From NCBI RefSeq assembly GCF_000337775.1, contig NZ_AOLQ01000038.1, positions 1 through 64,000 of the forward strand: a DNA stretch of 64,000 nucleotides, in the 5' to 3' direction. Shown one piece after another: positions 9,238-17,992 of this stretch. The notes below the pieces were generated by a model. It did not search any database, was not told where the DNA came from, and saw nothing but the letters and a program-made list of their open reading frames with translations. Within the stretch, counting starts at the first letter, position 1. Each line of letters begins with the position of its first letter. A program made the position numbers and the translations under genes. The DNA is from Haloarcula vallismortis ATCC 29715 (GTDB lineage: Archaea > Halobacteriota > Halobacteria > Halobacteriales > Haloarculaceae).

Positions 9238-9253
9238 TTTAGGCTAGCCTAAA
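9238..9253. promoter_or_regulatory. DtxR/SirR-type operator
   Basis: TTTAGGCT-AGCCTAAA is a perfect 16-bp palindrome between the TATA-like TTTTATGA (about 9228-9235) and the ATG at 9257. Its core TTAGGCTAGCCTAA resembles the known DtxR/IdeR iron-box pattern (TTAGGTTAGCCTAACCTAA). The position over the start site suggests metal-dependent repression of the binding-protein gene. A related site precedes the metal ATPase at 13041. Confidence 0.7.
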
Positions 9254-9256
9254 TAC

Positions 9257-10456
9257 ATGGCGAGTAACTCAAATGACCAGTCAGGGCTGACACGACGGGA
9301 ATATGTCGCCTGTGGCGGTACGGTCGTCGCTGGTGGACTGCTGTCTGGATGTACGGGAAGCAGCAGCCCAGACCCGTCGGAGTCGGGGACCGCCACGGGA
9401 ACGGACACAACAACAGCAACGGAATCCGAACCGGCCGACGCGACGGCCACGGACAGGTCCTACCGCGTCACCGTCGAACCAGTGGGGGAGGTGACGTTCG
9501 AGACAGTTCCACAGACGTGGGTCGCAGAAAACGCCAGTTGGGCCGACATGGGCGTCGCACTCGGCCTGACCAAACCCAGTGCAGTTGTTCTCACCGGAGA
9601 GTACCGTACGTGGCATTACGAGGACGTGCCGGGACTTTCGCCGTCGAAAGGCGATATGACTTCACTGTGGCAGGACGGTATTTCGAAGGAGCGGCTACTC
9701 GAAATCGACGCTGGTGTTCACTTCATCGACCCCAACTACATGGTGAATCTCATCCCGAACTGGGACCGATCAGATGTCGAGGAGATGCACGAACGCGTCG
9801 GCCCGTTCTGTGGGAACACCAGTTTCTCGACGTACTCCTGGCACGAGGACTATCCGTACTACAGCCTGTACGAAGCGACCGAGAAGGTAGCAGCGGTGTT
9901 CCAGCGACAGGACCGGTTCCGGGCCCTCTCGAATCTCCACGAAGAGTTCCTCGGTCGATTGCAGGGACGGCTTCCCCCGGAAGACCAGCGGCCGGAAATC
10001 GCGCTCCTGTCACCGGGGTCGACTGAGCCGGAGACGTTCTATCCGTACCGGCTCGGGGACCGGACGGCGTACAAGCACTGGCGCGATCTGGGTGTGAGCG
10101 ACGCACTCGCCGGGAGTGAGATCCAGAGCTTCACGTCCGACCGGGGGACGATCGACTACGAGCCGCTTCTTGAGATCGATCCGGAGGTGCTGATGCTGTA
10201 CACGGATACCCATCGTACCGATGCGGCGTTCGAGGACACGTACCTCGCGTTTCTGCAGGACCACGACACGGCAAGCCGGCTCACTGCCGTGCAGAACGGC
10301 GCTGTGTATCCGGCTGGCGGGATGTATCAGGGCCCGATTCTCAACCTCTCAAAGACAGAACGCGCCGCAAAGCAGCTGTTCCCGGACGAGTTCGACGAGG
10401 AAGAGATGCTGTATGACCGCCAGCGAATCGCGGACATTCGCGCCGGTGATATCTAA
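9257..10456 (+). CDS. Tat lipoprotein, FecB/BtuF-like metal-chelate binding protein
   Basis: A 399-residue solute-binding protein. The N-terminus has a twin-arginine signal (Arg13-Arg14) and a lipobox LLSGC with Cys32, then a Thr/Ser/Asp-rich linker, so it is an exported membrane-anchored lipoprotein. The mature part has the layout of class III binding proteins for ferric siderophores, haem or cobalamin: RDLGVSDALAGSE, LLEIDPEVLMLYTD, and near the end TAVQNGAVYPAGGMYQGPILN. No permease or ATPase gene is adjacent, so it either works with components encoded elsewhere or is an orphan. The DtxR-type palindrome at its promoter supports iron or a similar metal as the signal. Its stop overlaps that of the convergent ATPase by 4 bp. 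Confidence 0.82.
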   Translation: MASNSNDQSGLTRREYVACGGTVVAGGLLSGCTGSSSPDPSESGTATGTDTTTATESEPADATATDRSYRVTVEPVGEVTFETVPQTWVAENASWADMGVALGLTKPSAVVLTGEYRTWHYEDVPGLSPSKGDMTSLWQDGISKERLLEIDAGVHFIDPNYMVNLIPNWDRSDVEEMHERVGPFCGNTSFSTYSWHEDYPYYSLYEATEKVAAVFQRQDRFRALSNLHEEFLGRLQGRLPPEDQRPEIALLSPGSTEPETFYPYRLGDRTAYKHWRDLGVSDALAGSEIQSFTSDRGTIDYEPLLEIDPEVLMLYTDTHRTDAAFEDTYLAFLQDHDTASRLTAVQNGAVYPAGGMYQGPILNLSKTERAAKQLFPDEFDEEEMLYDRQRIADIRAGDI

Positions 10457-13032
10457 CCGTCGCCGCTCTCCGGCCGGACCCGCGAGAGCCGCATCGCGTT
10501 TCCGGTCACGGCCGTCGTCATGCCGGCATCACCCGCGAGCACGGCGACCCAGATAGGGACGAGACCGAACGGGACGGCAAGCGCGAGGCCGGCCTTGACC
10601 GCGAGGCTGGCCCAGATGTTCTGCCGGATGACGCTGTTGGCGTCGTTCGCCAGTTCGTACAGGTACGGGAGCTTCGAGAGGTCGTCGCTCATCAGCGCGA
10701 TGTCGGCCGTTTCGAGGGCCGTGTCTGTGCCGGCGGCTCCCATTGCGACGCCGACGGTGGCGCTCGCCAGTGCCGGGGCGTCGTTGATACCGTCGCCGAC
10801 CATGGCAACCCCGTCGTACTCGTCCACGAGGTCGTCGATGGCCGCCACCTTCTCGTCGGGCAGGAGTTCCGCCCGGTAGTCGTCGACACCCACTTCCCGA
10901 GCAATAGCCCCCGCAGTGCGTTCGTTGTCGCCGGTGAGCATCACTGTCCGCTCGACGCCCAAGTCACGGAGCCGGGAAACAGCGGCTTTCGCCTCCGGTC
11001 GCACCTCGTCGGCGACGGCGACGATGCCCTCGATCTCGTCTTCTGTCCCGACGATGACGACGGTCTTCCCCTCGGCCTGGAGTTCCGGCACCGTGTCCGC
11101 AAGCAGGTCCAGGCAGTTGTTACGCTCACAGATTTGCTGGGCCGTCTTGGTGACGACGCCGCCATCAGTGGTCGCATGGACGTGCGAGAGGTCGAATCCG
11201 AGGTCGTCGAACAGCCCCGGTTTGCCGGCGTAGTGGGGCGTCCCGTCGAGGTCCGCCCGAACGCCCTTACCGGTGATGCTCTCGAAGTCGTCGACTTCGG
11301 CGCTCTCGACGCCGGCAGTCCCCGCTCTGGCGACGATGGCCTCGCCGATGGGGTGTTCGCTACGCTGTTCGAGCCCGCGAGCACACCGCAGGACTTGCTC
11401 TTCGGTGTTCCCGTTCAGCGGAACCACGTCGGTGACGGTGAGTTCGCCTTTCGTCAGCGTGCCCGTCTTGTCGAAGGCCACCACGTCAACCGCGCCCATC
11501 GCTTCGAGATGGTTGCCGCCCTTGATGAGGACGCCGTTCTTCGCCGCGCTGGTGATACCCGAGACGACCGAGACGGGTGTCGAAATGACGAACGCGCAGG
11601 GGCAGGCGAGGACGAGGAGGGTCAGCCCGTACACGACGGCAGTCGACCACGCCACGCCGAACACGGCAGGACTCGTCAGCGTTACCAGAACGGCAAAGGC
11701 GACGACGACCGGCGTGTAGTACGACGAGAAACGCTCGACGAACTGCTCGCGCTCGGTCTTGTTCGACTGGGCATCCTCGACCATCTGGACGATACGCGAG
11801 AGCGTGTTGTCGCTGGCTGCCGCCGTGACCTGCACTTCCAGATACCCCTCCTCGTTGATTGTCCCGGCGTACACCTCGTCACCGTCGGTCTTGTCGACCG
11901 GAACGCTCTCGCCGGTGATCGGTGCCTGGTTGACGGCGCTGGTCCCGTCGATGACCGCACCGTCCATCGGAATCTTCTCGCCGGGCCTGATGACGACGGT
12001 GTCACCGACCTGCACCTCGTCGACGGGGACCGTCGTCTCCTCGCCGTCCCGCAGCACCGTCGCCTCGTCGGGCGAGAGGTCCATCAGCTCCGCCAGCGAG
12101 TTCCGCGCGCGGTCCATCGAGTACCGTTCCAGCAGCTCCGCGACGCTGAACAGGAACGCAAGTGTCGCGGCCTCGAAGTATAGCGCCTCGCCGAAGGCCA
12201 GGCTGGCGGTGAGCGCGCCCAGAATGGCGATAGACATCAGCAGGTCGATGTCCAGATTCTTGCTTTTCAGGGAGTAGTAGCCGCCACGCAGGATTTCCTG
12301 CCCACCGGTGGCCACAGCGATGAGGAACAGGACGTCGGCGATGTGCAGCGGCGACCCGAGAACGGTTCCAACCTGCGCGTTCGCACCGCGCACCAAGAAC
12401 TCGAAGAGGAGGCCGAAGGCCACGAAAAGGCCGCTGACCCACGTCTTCAGCGCCCGCGAACTGGTCCAGAGCGAGCCATTCTCGTCCGTCTGGCCGGTCG
12501 CCGTCTCGTCTTCACCCATCGTCTCCGTGACCTCGTACCCGGCGCTCTCGATAGCCGTCACGAGGTCCGCCGCCGTCGTCGCGTTCCGGTCATACGTGAC
12601 AACGACCGTCCCAGTAGTCGGGCGTGTTTCGGCGCTTCTGATGCCGTTGGCTCGGCCGAGCGCGGTTTCGACCTTCCCGGCACAGGAGGCACAGTCCATC
12701 TCGTGGACGCTGAGCCGCAGCGTCTCGCCGCCGTCATCTGTAACGGTGTAGCCCGCCGCTTCGACGCGGTCCCTGATTGCAGCTAACTCCGTCTCGGCTT
12801 CGTCGTACTCGACGGTGAGCCGACCCGTCGCTACCTGCGGGTCGATAGCTTCGACGCCCGCCAGTTCGCGGACGCTCGACTCCACTTTTCCCGCACAGGA
12901 GGGACAGTCCATCTCCGGAACGGACAGCTGTGCGACCTGCCTCGTCCGCTCTCCGGCCGACGCTGTCGGAGAACCGTCGTTACTCGCACCGGCACACGCA
13001 CCACCGTCCGAACAGCTGTCGGACTCCGTCAT
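10453..13032 (-). CDS. P1B-2 heavy-metal-exporting ATPase (ZntA-like)
   Basis: An 859-residue metal pump. It has two N-terminal HMA domains (about 36-97 with MDCPSCAGK, 106-170 with MDCASCAGK) after a short Cys-containing tail. The membrane CPC motif (LACPCAFVIS, about residue 475), the phosphorylation site DKTGTLT (about 520) and the hinge GDGINDAPAL are intact. The last helices read AVKAGLALAV and LAGDAGMTTAVTGNAMRL; the Lys and Asp there mark the Zn/Cd/Pb subgroup rather than the copper subgroup, which carries Asn/Tyr and Met/Ser. An unusual CERNNC segment lies in the nucleotide domain. A TATA box (about 13057-13064) and a DtxR-like site sit directly upstream, which fits a leaderless start. 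Confidence 0.93.
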   Translation of the reverse strand: MTESDSCSDGGACAGASNDGSPTASAGERTRQVAQLSVPEMDCPSCAGKVESSVRELAGVEAIDPQVATGRLTVEYDEAETELAAIRDRVEAAGYTVTDDGGETLRLSVHEMDCASCAGKVETALGRANGIRSAETRPTTGTVVVTYDRNATTAADLVTAIESAGYEVTETMGEDETATGQTDENGSLWTSSRALKTWVSGLFVAFGLLFEFLVRGANAQVGTVLGSPLHIADVLFLIAVATGGQEILRGGYYSLKSKNLDIDLLMSIAILGALTASLAFGEALYFEAATLAFLFSVAELLERYSMDRARNSLAELMDLSPDEATVLRDGEETTVPVDEVQVGDTVVIRPGEKIPMDGAVIDGTSAVNQAPITGESVPVDKTDGDEVYAGTINEEGYLEVQVTAAASDNTLSRIVQMVEDAQSNKTEREQFVERFSSYYTPVVVAFAVLVTLTSPAVFGVAWSTAVVYGLTLLVLACPCAFVISTPVSVVSGITSAAKNGVLIKGGNHLEAMGAVDVVAFDKTGTLTKGELTVTDVVPLNGNTEEQVLRCARGLEQRSEHPIGEAIVARAGTAGVESAEVDDFESITGKGVRADLDGTPHYAGKPGLFDDLGFDLSHVHATTDGGVVTKTAQQICERNNCLDLLADTVPELQAEGKTVVIVGTEDEIEGIVAVADEVRPEAKAAVSRLRDLGVERTVMLTGDNERTAGAIAREVGVDDYRAELLPDEKVAAIDDLVDEYDGVAMVGDGINDAPALASATVGVAMGAAGTDTALETADIALMSDDLSKLPYLYELANDANSVIRQNIWASLAVKAGLALAVPFGLVPIWVAVLAGDAGMTTAVTGNAMRLSRVRPESGDG

Positions 13033-13040
13033 TACCGGTG

Positions 13041-13054
13041 CTAGGCTACCCTAT
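13041..13054. promoter_or_regulatory. DtxR/SirR-like operator of the metal ATPase
   Basis: On the minus strand this reads ATAGGGTAGCCTAG, matching 11 of 14 bases of the core TTAGGCTAGCCTAA found at 9239-9252. It lies between the TATA element (TTAATAAG on the minus strand, about 13057-13064) and the start codon at 13032, the same layout as at the binding-protein gene. Confidence 0.6.
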
Positions 13055-13171
13055 CTTATTAATTCAGCTGCTAAAGTTCCCCCTCAGAGTGGGATTTGCT
13101 AATAAATAGTACCGTGTCAATTATTAACCCAGCCAATATCGCCGTGTCGCCGGCATTGCTAGCCGCCACCC

Positions 13172-13435
13172 TCAATCGAACGGTGTCGTCCGCGTCGGTT
13201 TCCCCTGTGCGTACCGGATCCAGCGCCGTATATGTCGACCGACTGCCCAGAACAGTACGACAGTCATCGCCAGTAGCGCCGACAGGAAGACGATTCCCAG
13301 CCGTATCGGTTCCTCAGTCGGGAGGCCGATGAGCAACACGATTGTCCCGACGAGTGCCATCTCGACACCACAGCGCAGTCCGGGCAAGACGAACCCCGGT
13401 GTCGGCGTGTTCGTTCCCGATGAATCCTCTGCCAT
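13172..13435 (-). CDS. small two-TM membrane protein, unknown
   Basis: 87 residues from the ATG at 13435. A short acidic N-terminus precedes two hydrophobic helices (about 21-40 GVEMALVGTIVLLIGLP and 48-66 LGIVFLSALLAMTVVLFWAV), and the tail is basic (GRHIRRWIRYAQGKPTR). By the positive-inside rule the C-terminus is cytoplasmic. No family recognised. It is divergent from the HtrA protease gene. Confidence 0.5.
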   Translation of the reverse strand: MAEDSSGTNTPTPGFVLPGLRCGVEMALVGTIVLLIGLPTEEPIRLGIVFLSALLAMTVVLFWAVGRHIRRWIRYAQGKPTRTTPFD

Positions 13436-13581
13436 GCGCCCCCGTATGCTATCGGGACGATTGTAGTTTGTGCCCGCTCTCCGGGTCGAACTGAAAGCCA
13501 CAGCGCACAGCAGTCACGCGGTTCGGTCGTGATAACGGGCTCTGACCGTGCCTTTTTCGGAGCACAGACCTACGCACCAGT

Positions 13582-14667
13582 ATGAAACAGTCTCTCACTC
13601 GCCGGGCGATGTTAGGGGCCCTCGGGACAGCCGTCGCGGCCACAGCCGGCTGTCAGAGTCCTGGGACAGACAGCAACTCCGGCAGTGACAGTGGAAACCA
13701 GTCAGGGTCAGCCGACGCAGTCGCACAGTCAGACAGTGTCTACACCGACGTGTACCAAGAGGTCGCCGATGCTGTCGTCTCGATCAGAGTGTACGCCGAG
13801 GACTCCCGTGGTGGGCAGGGGAGCGGTTTCCTCGTCGACGACGAACACATCGTCACGAACGAACACGTCGTCGAGGGCGGGGACGAGTACTATGTCCGCT
13901 TCGCGGACACCGGCTGGCGCTCCGCCTCCGTCGTCGGTGCAGACGTGTACAGCGACCTAGCGGTCCTTCGTGTCGGCGCGACGCCGGACGTGACACCGCT
14001 CTCGTTTGTCGAGACTGAACCCACTGTCGGAACCGAAGTCGTCGCTATCGGGAACCCCTTCGGCCTGTCCGGGTCAGTGTCTGCGGGCATCGTCAGCGGT
14101 GTCGACCGCACGCTCCAGAGCGCCAACAACTTCTCTATCGCAGACGCGGTCCAGACCGACGCACCAGTCAACCCGGGCAACAGCGGCGGACCGCTGGTCA
14201 CGCTTGACGGCGACGTAGTCGGTGTGATCAATTCGGGCGGCGGCGACAACGTCGCATTCGCTATCTCGGCCCCGCTGACCCAGCGTGTCGTCCCGTCGCT
14301 CATCCAGAGCGGCAACTACGACCACTCGTATATGGGTGTTGGACTCCGGAGCGTGTCGCCACGACTCGCAGAGGCCAACGACTTAGACCCCGCGTCAGGC
14401 GTGTACATCGACAGCATCCTCGACGGCGGTCCGGCAGCGGGCGTTCTGCAGGGAAGTGACGGGGAGACGATGATTTCGGGGACGGCGATTCCCACTGGCG
14501 GTGACGTAGTCAGGCAGATGGGCGACACGCCGACGCCGACGCGTCAAGCGCTCGGAAGCTTCCTCGCGCTGGAAACCAGTCCCGGTGAGACAGTCGACGT
14601 ACTGGTCGAGCGCGACGGGATGCAGGAGACGGTCGAACTCACGCTCGGTTCGCGTCCGGAGCCATGA
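13582..14667 (+). CDS. HtrA/DegP-type serine protease with PDZ domain, Tat lipoprotein
   Basis: A 361-residue exported protease. A twin-arginine pair (residues 7-8) and ATAGC (Cys24) indicate Tat export with lipid anchoring. A Ser/Gly/Asp-rich linker follows. The trypsin-like domain has His95 in TNEHVVEG, Asp125 in YSDLAVLRV and Ser201 in GNSGGPL. The C-terminal third is one PDZ domain (about 250-355), with GVYIDSILDGGPAAGVLQGSD as the carboxylate-binding part. It probably carries out quality control of surface proteins under stress. Only one PDZ is present, as in DegS-like and many archaeal members. Confidence 0.92.
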   Translation: MKQSLTRRAMLGALGTAVAATAGCQSPGTDSNSGSDSGNQSGSADAVAQSDSVYTDVYQEVADAVVSIRVYAEDSRGGQGSGFLVDDEHIVTNEHVVEGGDEYYVRFADTGWRSASVVGADVYSDLAVLRVGATPDVTPLSFVETEPTVGTEVVAIGNPFGLSGSVSAGIVSGVDRTLQSANNFSIADAVQTDAPVNPGNSGGPLVTLDGDVVGVINSGGGDNVAFAISAPLTQRVVPSLIQSGNYDHSYMGVGLRSVSPRLAEANDLDPASGVYIDSILDGGPAAGVLQGSDGETMISGTAIPTGGDVVRQMGDTPTPTRQALGSFLALETSPGETVDVLVERDGMQETVELTLGSRPEP

Positions 14668-14703
14668 CGAACGTAGCCGGCCGAATCTGATAGCCGCGTT
14701 TGA

Positions 14704-15135
14704 TTACTGTGTCTGGAACCCGTCCTGTTCACCACGGCTGCTACCTGCTAGCCCGTAACCGATTGCGGCAGCAAGCGGTAGCGTCACCGGGAGCCCAGCG
14801 ACAAGCAGGCTGATGCCGAGACTCCCGTCGCCGTACACGTAGAGCGCAACGCCAGCCGCGGTGACCACAACGAAGTCCGCAATGGTCGCCAGCGCGGCAA
14901 GTCGAAGGCGGACTGCGCGCTCGGGAACCGCGCCCGCCGCTGCTCGGTCGCGATACCACAGCAAGACGTACCCGGCAAACAATCCGGTCAGGCCGGCCGA
15001 CAGGCCCACCGGAAGGCCGATGAGCAGTGAGAACTCTATCTGCGGTTCGAAGCCGGCGGTCACTGCGACGGTTGTGACAGCGAACACGAGTGCGCCAAGG
15101 AGCAGGGTGACAACGATGCGGACGTGCGTGTTCAT
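14704..15135 (-). CDS. four-TM membrane protein, unknown
   Basis: 143 residues, with four hydrophobic segments: about 7-27 (VVTLLLGALVFAVTTVAV), 36-60, 85-105 (ATIADFVVVTAAGVALYV) and 112-132. A basic loop (YRDRAAAGAVPERAVRLRL) separates helices 2 and 3. The ATG at 15135 (MNTHVRI) is chosen over one 15 bp upstream because CTATTTGTA near 15163 then gives leaderless spacing. No function can be assigned. Confidence 0.6.
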   Translation of the reverse strand: MNTHVRIVVTLLLGALVFAVTTVAVTAGFEPQIEFSLLIGLPVGLSAGLTGLFAGYVLLWYRDRAAAGAVPERAVRLRLAALATIADFVVVTAAGVALYVYGDGSLGISLLVAGLPVTLPLAAAIGYGLAGSSRGEQDGFQTQ

Positions 15136-15230
15136 ACGTCTCAACTGCACGACGGTCTACAAATAGTCCATCGCTGCCGCAGAATGGCGTGTCGAGCGGT
15201 GCACAGCGGCCCGTGTTCCCGTCGGTCGGC

Positions 15231-16178
15231 CTATTCTAGCGGCTCAGCGGCGTCCTGTTCGACCAGCGGGTCGGCGTTGTCGGCCGGCAGCGTCACCACG
15301 TCGTCCGTCGAGAGGTCGTACTCGCGCTGGTCGACGCCGAATATCTCGCCGACGTCGTCCGTGATACGGACCGTCCGCCGGTCCACGTCGGCGGCTCCAG
15401 CCGTGTTAGAACTGGCCGATGACTGCTGGTCGCCGTCAGCCTGCGGCGGGTCCGGCGCTTGGCTGGCGGGAGACTCGGCGCTCTGGTCGGCTGGTGGTAC
15501 GGGAACATCGTCACCACCGCTTGACACGTCCACCGGATCGGACTGGCCGCCGACTGTGGGATTGCTGCCAGTGTCCAGCTCGGGCGGTGGCGTTGGTGCA
15601 TCGGAGTCCGCCGCTGGCGGCGACTGGTCCCCGCCGCTGCCCATCATGTCTGCCGCGTCGACACCCGAGTCCGGCATCGATGTCGGCTCGGGCCCACCGG
15701 CTGTCGCGTCGGTTGCTGCTTGATGTTGGTCCGGGTCAGGGGCCTGTCGCTCGCCCGATTTCGGCTCGTCACCGACCGCACCGGTCGGAGCCTCTCCGGC
15801 AATTACGTCAAGGACGTGACCCCGGTTGGACTCGATGGCCTCGACCATCGTCTCGAACAGGTCTCGCTCCTCCTGTGTGAGGCCGTCGTCCTCGGTCGGC
15901 ATGTCCGCCGCGGCCAGCGATGCCATCTTGACGATTTTTCCGACACGCCGTTCGTAGACCGCTTCGACGGTCTGTTCGGCGGTCTTGATGTCGTCGGTCA
16001 GACGGTTGACCTCGGGCGAATCGAACGGGTCCTCAGCGCGCTCGGCCGCGCGGTCGCGCTCCGACCGGAGCTGTTGAATGAACTGGCCGGCGTCCTCGTA
16101 GAACGTCTCGCGCAGCTGCTGGAGCTGATCTGTCTGGCGTTCTCGCGATTGGACGGACTGGAGCTCGTCTACGTTCAT
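15231..16178 (-). CDS. GINS complex subunit Gins51
   Basis: A 315-residue replication factor. The N-terminal helical A domain (about 1-130) contains LRETFYEDAGQFIQQLRSER and LTDDIKTAEQTVEAVYERRVGKIVKMA. A long acidic Pro/Ser/Asp-rich linker (about 130-255) follows, then a small beta-rich B domain at the end (RTVRITDDVGEIFGVDQREY). That A-then-B order is the Gins51 arrangement. GINS links the MCM helicase to GAN/Cdc45 and primase at forks. It overlaps priS by 4 bp, an old archaeal pairing. The linker is longer than in non-halophiles, as is usual for haloarchaea. Confidence 0.85.
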   Translation of the reverse strand: MNVDELQSVQSRERQTDQLQQLRETFYEDAGQFIQQLRSERDRAAERAEDPFDSPEVNRLTDDIKTAEQTVEAVYERRVGKIVKMASLAAADMPTEDDGLTQEERDLFETMVEAIESNRGHVLDVIAGEAPTGAVGDEPKSGERQAPDPDQHQAATDATAGGPEPTSMPDSGVDAADMMGSGGDQSPPAADSDAPTPPPELDTGSNPTVGGQSDPVDVSSGGDDVPVPPADQSAESPASQAPDPPQADGDQQSSASSNTAGAADVDRRTVRITDDVGEIFGVDQREYDLSTDDVVTLPADNADPLVEQDAAEPLE

Positions 16179-17353
16179 TCCTTCCCCTTCTCGGCACGCC
16201 CGCGGGCCATGAGAAACACGCCTACGTGCTCTGGTACAGTCTGATTACCCGCCTCCAGTGTAAAGCTATCGCCATCCAGTTCCACGAGGCCCCCGTCGGT
16301 CACCTCGACAGTGATATCGTGGCCCCGGAACGTCTCCGGCACAGGGTCGACAAGCGGGTCGAACGCGTCGATGTCCTCGCGGTCGATGCGCTGGACTTCC
16401 AGCCCGCTGCCGCCGTGTAGCGACCCGGGCAGGCGGATGAGCCGGTTCGTGTCCGTCGTTACCGGTTCGTCTATCGGTGCGTTGTCCGCCGCGACAACTT
16501 CGTGGAGCAGAATCTTCGCCAGCTGGTAGAACGCCGGATGCACGTCGATGTTCCCGGCTTCCAGTTGCTCGTAGTTCGACCGGGCGGCGTTCAGCGCCGC
16601 CGTCGCCTTCCCCTCGCCAATTCTATCGTACTCCTGCAGTCGGTCCAGCGCATCCGATTCCTCCATCGCGAGTAGTTCGTCAACCAAATCGAGCATGTGA
16701 CGGTGTGCGCGGGCGCTCCAGCCCCCCTCCGTCGAGAGCGTCCGCTTCTGTGCCGGGCTGGACCGGCCGGCCGTCCCGGCGACGGACTCCTCGTCGACGA
16801 GTTCGTCGAACTCCAGCCCGATGCCGCGGACGTAGTCGACGACCTCTCGCCGCGCGTCCCGCTCCAGGTGACGGATGCGCTCGTCGCGGACGTGGACGTG
16901 GTAGCCGCGACCGCCGGAGAAGACGATAGTAAGATCATCGAAGCCGAAGTCGCCCTCCAGAAAGTCGAGCAGTCGGAGCAGCGCATCCTTACACTTTTCG
17001 AGCATCTCGGCGTAGCTGTCCTCCCCTAATACTACCGAGGGGAGGTGGTCGGCGTCGAGGTCGAACACGAGGTCCGAGGAACGCCAGCCCTTGTCCGACA
17101 TCGTGGAGGCGCTCGGTTCGTCGTAGCGGCCCGCGGAGAAGTAGACGTGGCGAGGCTTCCGACGGCCGAGGAAGTCCTCAATCTCACCGAGGTCCAGCAG
17201 CGAGCGGTGGCGAACCATCGTCTCGCCCGGGCCGTCGGTCCACGGAATGAACCCCCATTCGCGCTCGTTCGCGGCCGGTGGCGGCGTTACGGATGCCTGT
17301 CGGTAGTGGTCGCCGAATCGGCCACGAAGGTACGCGCGGGTCCGCTCTTCCAT
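16175..17353 (-). CDS. priS: DNA primase small (catalytic) subunit
   Basis: A 392-residue archaeo-eukaryotic primase. The metal-binding acids are in DLVFDLDADHLP (Asp98, Asp100), and FSGGRGYHVHVRDE (about 145-158) is the conserved catalytic motif. TDTNRLIRLPGSLHGGSGL near residue 300 is the nucleotide-binding region of the family. It makes RNA or DNA primers with PriL, which is not in the window. It starts 39 bp after the GNAT gene and its end overlaps Gins51, so the three are probably one transcript. Confidence 0.95.
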   Translation of the reverse strand: MEERTRAYLRGRFGDHYRQASVTPPPAANEREWGFIPWTDGPGETMVRHRSLLDLGEIEDFLGRRKPRHVYFSAGRYDEPSASTMSDKGWRSSDLVFDLDADHLPSVVLGEDSYAEMLEKCKDALLRLLDFLEGDFGFDDLTIVFSGGRGYHVHVRDERIRHLERDARREVVDYVRGIGLEFDELVDEESVAGTAGRSSPAQKRTLSTEGGWSARAHRHMLDLVDELLAMEESDALDRLQEYDRIGEGKATAALNAARSNYEQLEAGNIDVHPAFYQLAKILLHEVVAADNAPIDEPVTTDTNRLIRLPGSLHGGSGLEVQRIDREDIDAFDPLVDPVPETFRGHDITVEVTDGGLVELDGDSFTLEAGNQTVPEHVGVFLMARGRAEKGKE

Positions 17354-17392
17354 CGGCTACCTGCTTGGGGAGGTCCCTTGAAAAGCGTTCGC

Positions 17393-17872
17393 TTAGCCGC
17401 GCAGGAACTTCGACAGTTTGTCCGTAATCGAGTCCTCGCCGAGTTTGAGGTAGTAGGCGTCGCCGCCGTCCTCGTAGTAGTTGTCGATGCGCCGTGTGAT
17501 CTCGAAGCCGATGTGTTTGTAGAAGCCGAGTGCCTCCCGGTTCGTCGCCCGGGCGTGGCAGGTCACGCTGCCGTAGTCCTCGGCGACGCGGGCGACGAGT
17601 CGCTTGCCGAAGCCGTGGCCCCTGTACTCGTCGTCGACTGCGAGAAAGAGAATGTAGCCGTCGCGTCGAACCGCGGCGAAGCCGATGAGGCGGTCTCTGG
17701 AGCGGTCGATGTAAAGATAGGTTGTCGACCGTCGGTAGGCGTCGCGAAAGAACCCCCGTCGCTGTCGGAGGACGCCGTCAGCCTCGCGGATGTCCTCCTT
17801 GAGCCGCCACGCCGCGTCGACGTGTTCGTCGTCCCCGCGTTCGACGATCTGTGTCTCGATATTGACGCTCAC
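17393..17872 (-). CDS. GNAT-family N-acetyltransferase
   Basis: 159 residues from a GTG start. The acetyl-CoA loop is in FLAVDDEYRGHGFGKRLVARV, preceded by GFAAVRRDGYILFL and followed by CHARATNREALGFYKHIGFE, as in RimI-like enzymes. I chose GTG 17872 because a TATA-like AATTATAT lies about 30 bp upstream; a longer frame reaches 17980 but would run upstream of that promoter. Its substrate is unknown. Co-transcription with priS and gins51 is likely from the 39-bp spacing and might mean it acts on a replication or ribosomal protein (inference). Confidence 0.8.
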   Translation of the reverse strand: MSVNIETQIVERGDDEHVDAAWRLKEDIREADGVLRQRRGFFRDAYRRSTTYLYIDRSRDRLIGFAAVRRDGYILFLAVDDEYRGHGFGKRLVARVAEDYGSVTCHARATNREALGFYKHIGFEITRRIDNYYEDGGDAYYLKLGEDSITDKLSKFLRG

Positions 17873-17893
17873 TGCCGTATAAGTAGTAGAGGC

Positions 17894-17909
17894 GTGGATA
17901 TAATTCCAC
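17894..17909. promoter_or_regulatory. Palindrome enclosing the TATA box of the GNAT-priS-gins51 operon
   Basis: GTGGA-TATAAT-TCCAC is a 5-bp inverted repeat whose spacer is the TATA element itself. With one bulged base the arms extend to GGC. It lies 22-37 bp upstream of the GTG at 17872. A protein bound here would compete with TBP. Confidence 0.45.
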
Positions 17910-17992
17910 CGCCTACAGAGAGGGGTATCTGAACGTCCAGCTTCATCGACCGGACGAACAGGGTTAGGTAGATAGCGCACGAATTCTCAGGT

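Noticed and set aside
11134-12183. 349-codon plus-strand open frame
   Set aside because: Antisense to the metal ATPase catalytic domains; no protein features of its own.
13096-13332. 78-codon plus-strand open frame before the HtrA gene
   Set aside because: Mostly antisense to the small membrane protein at 13172-13435; Ser/Arg-rich composition typical of a shadow frame.
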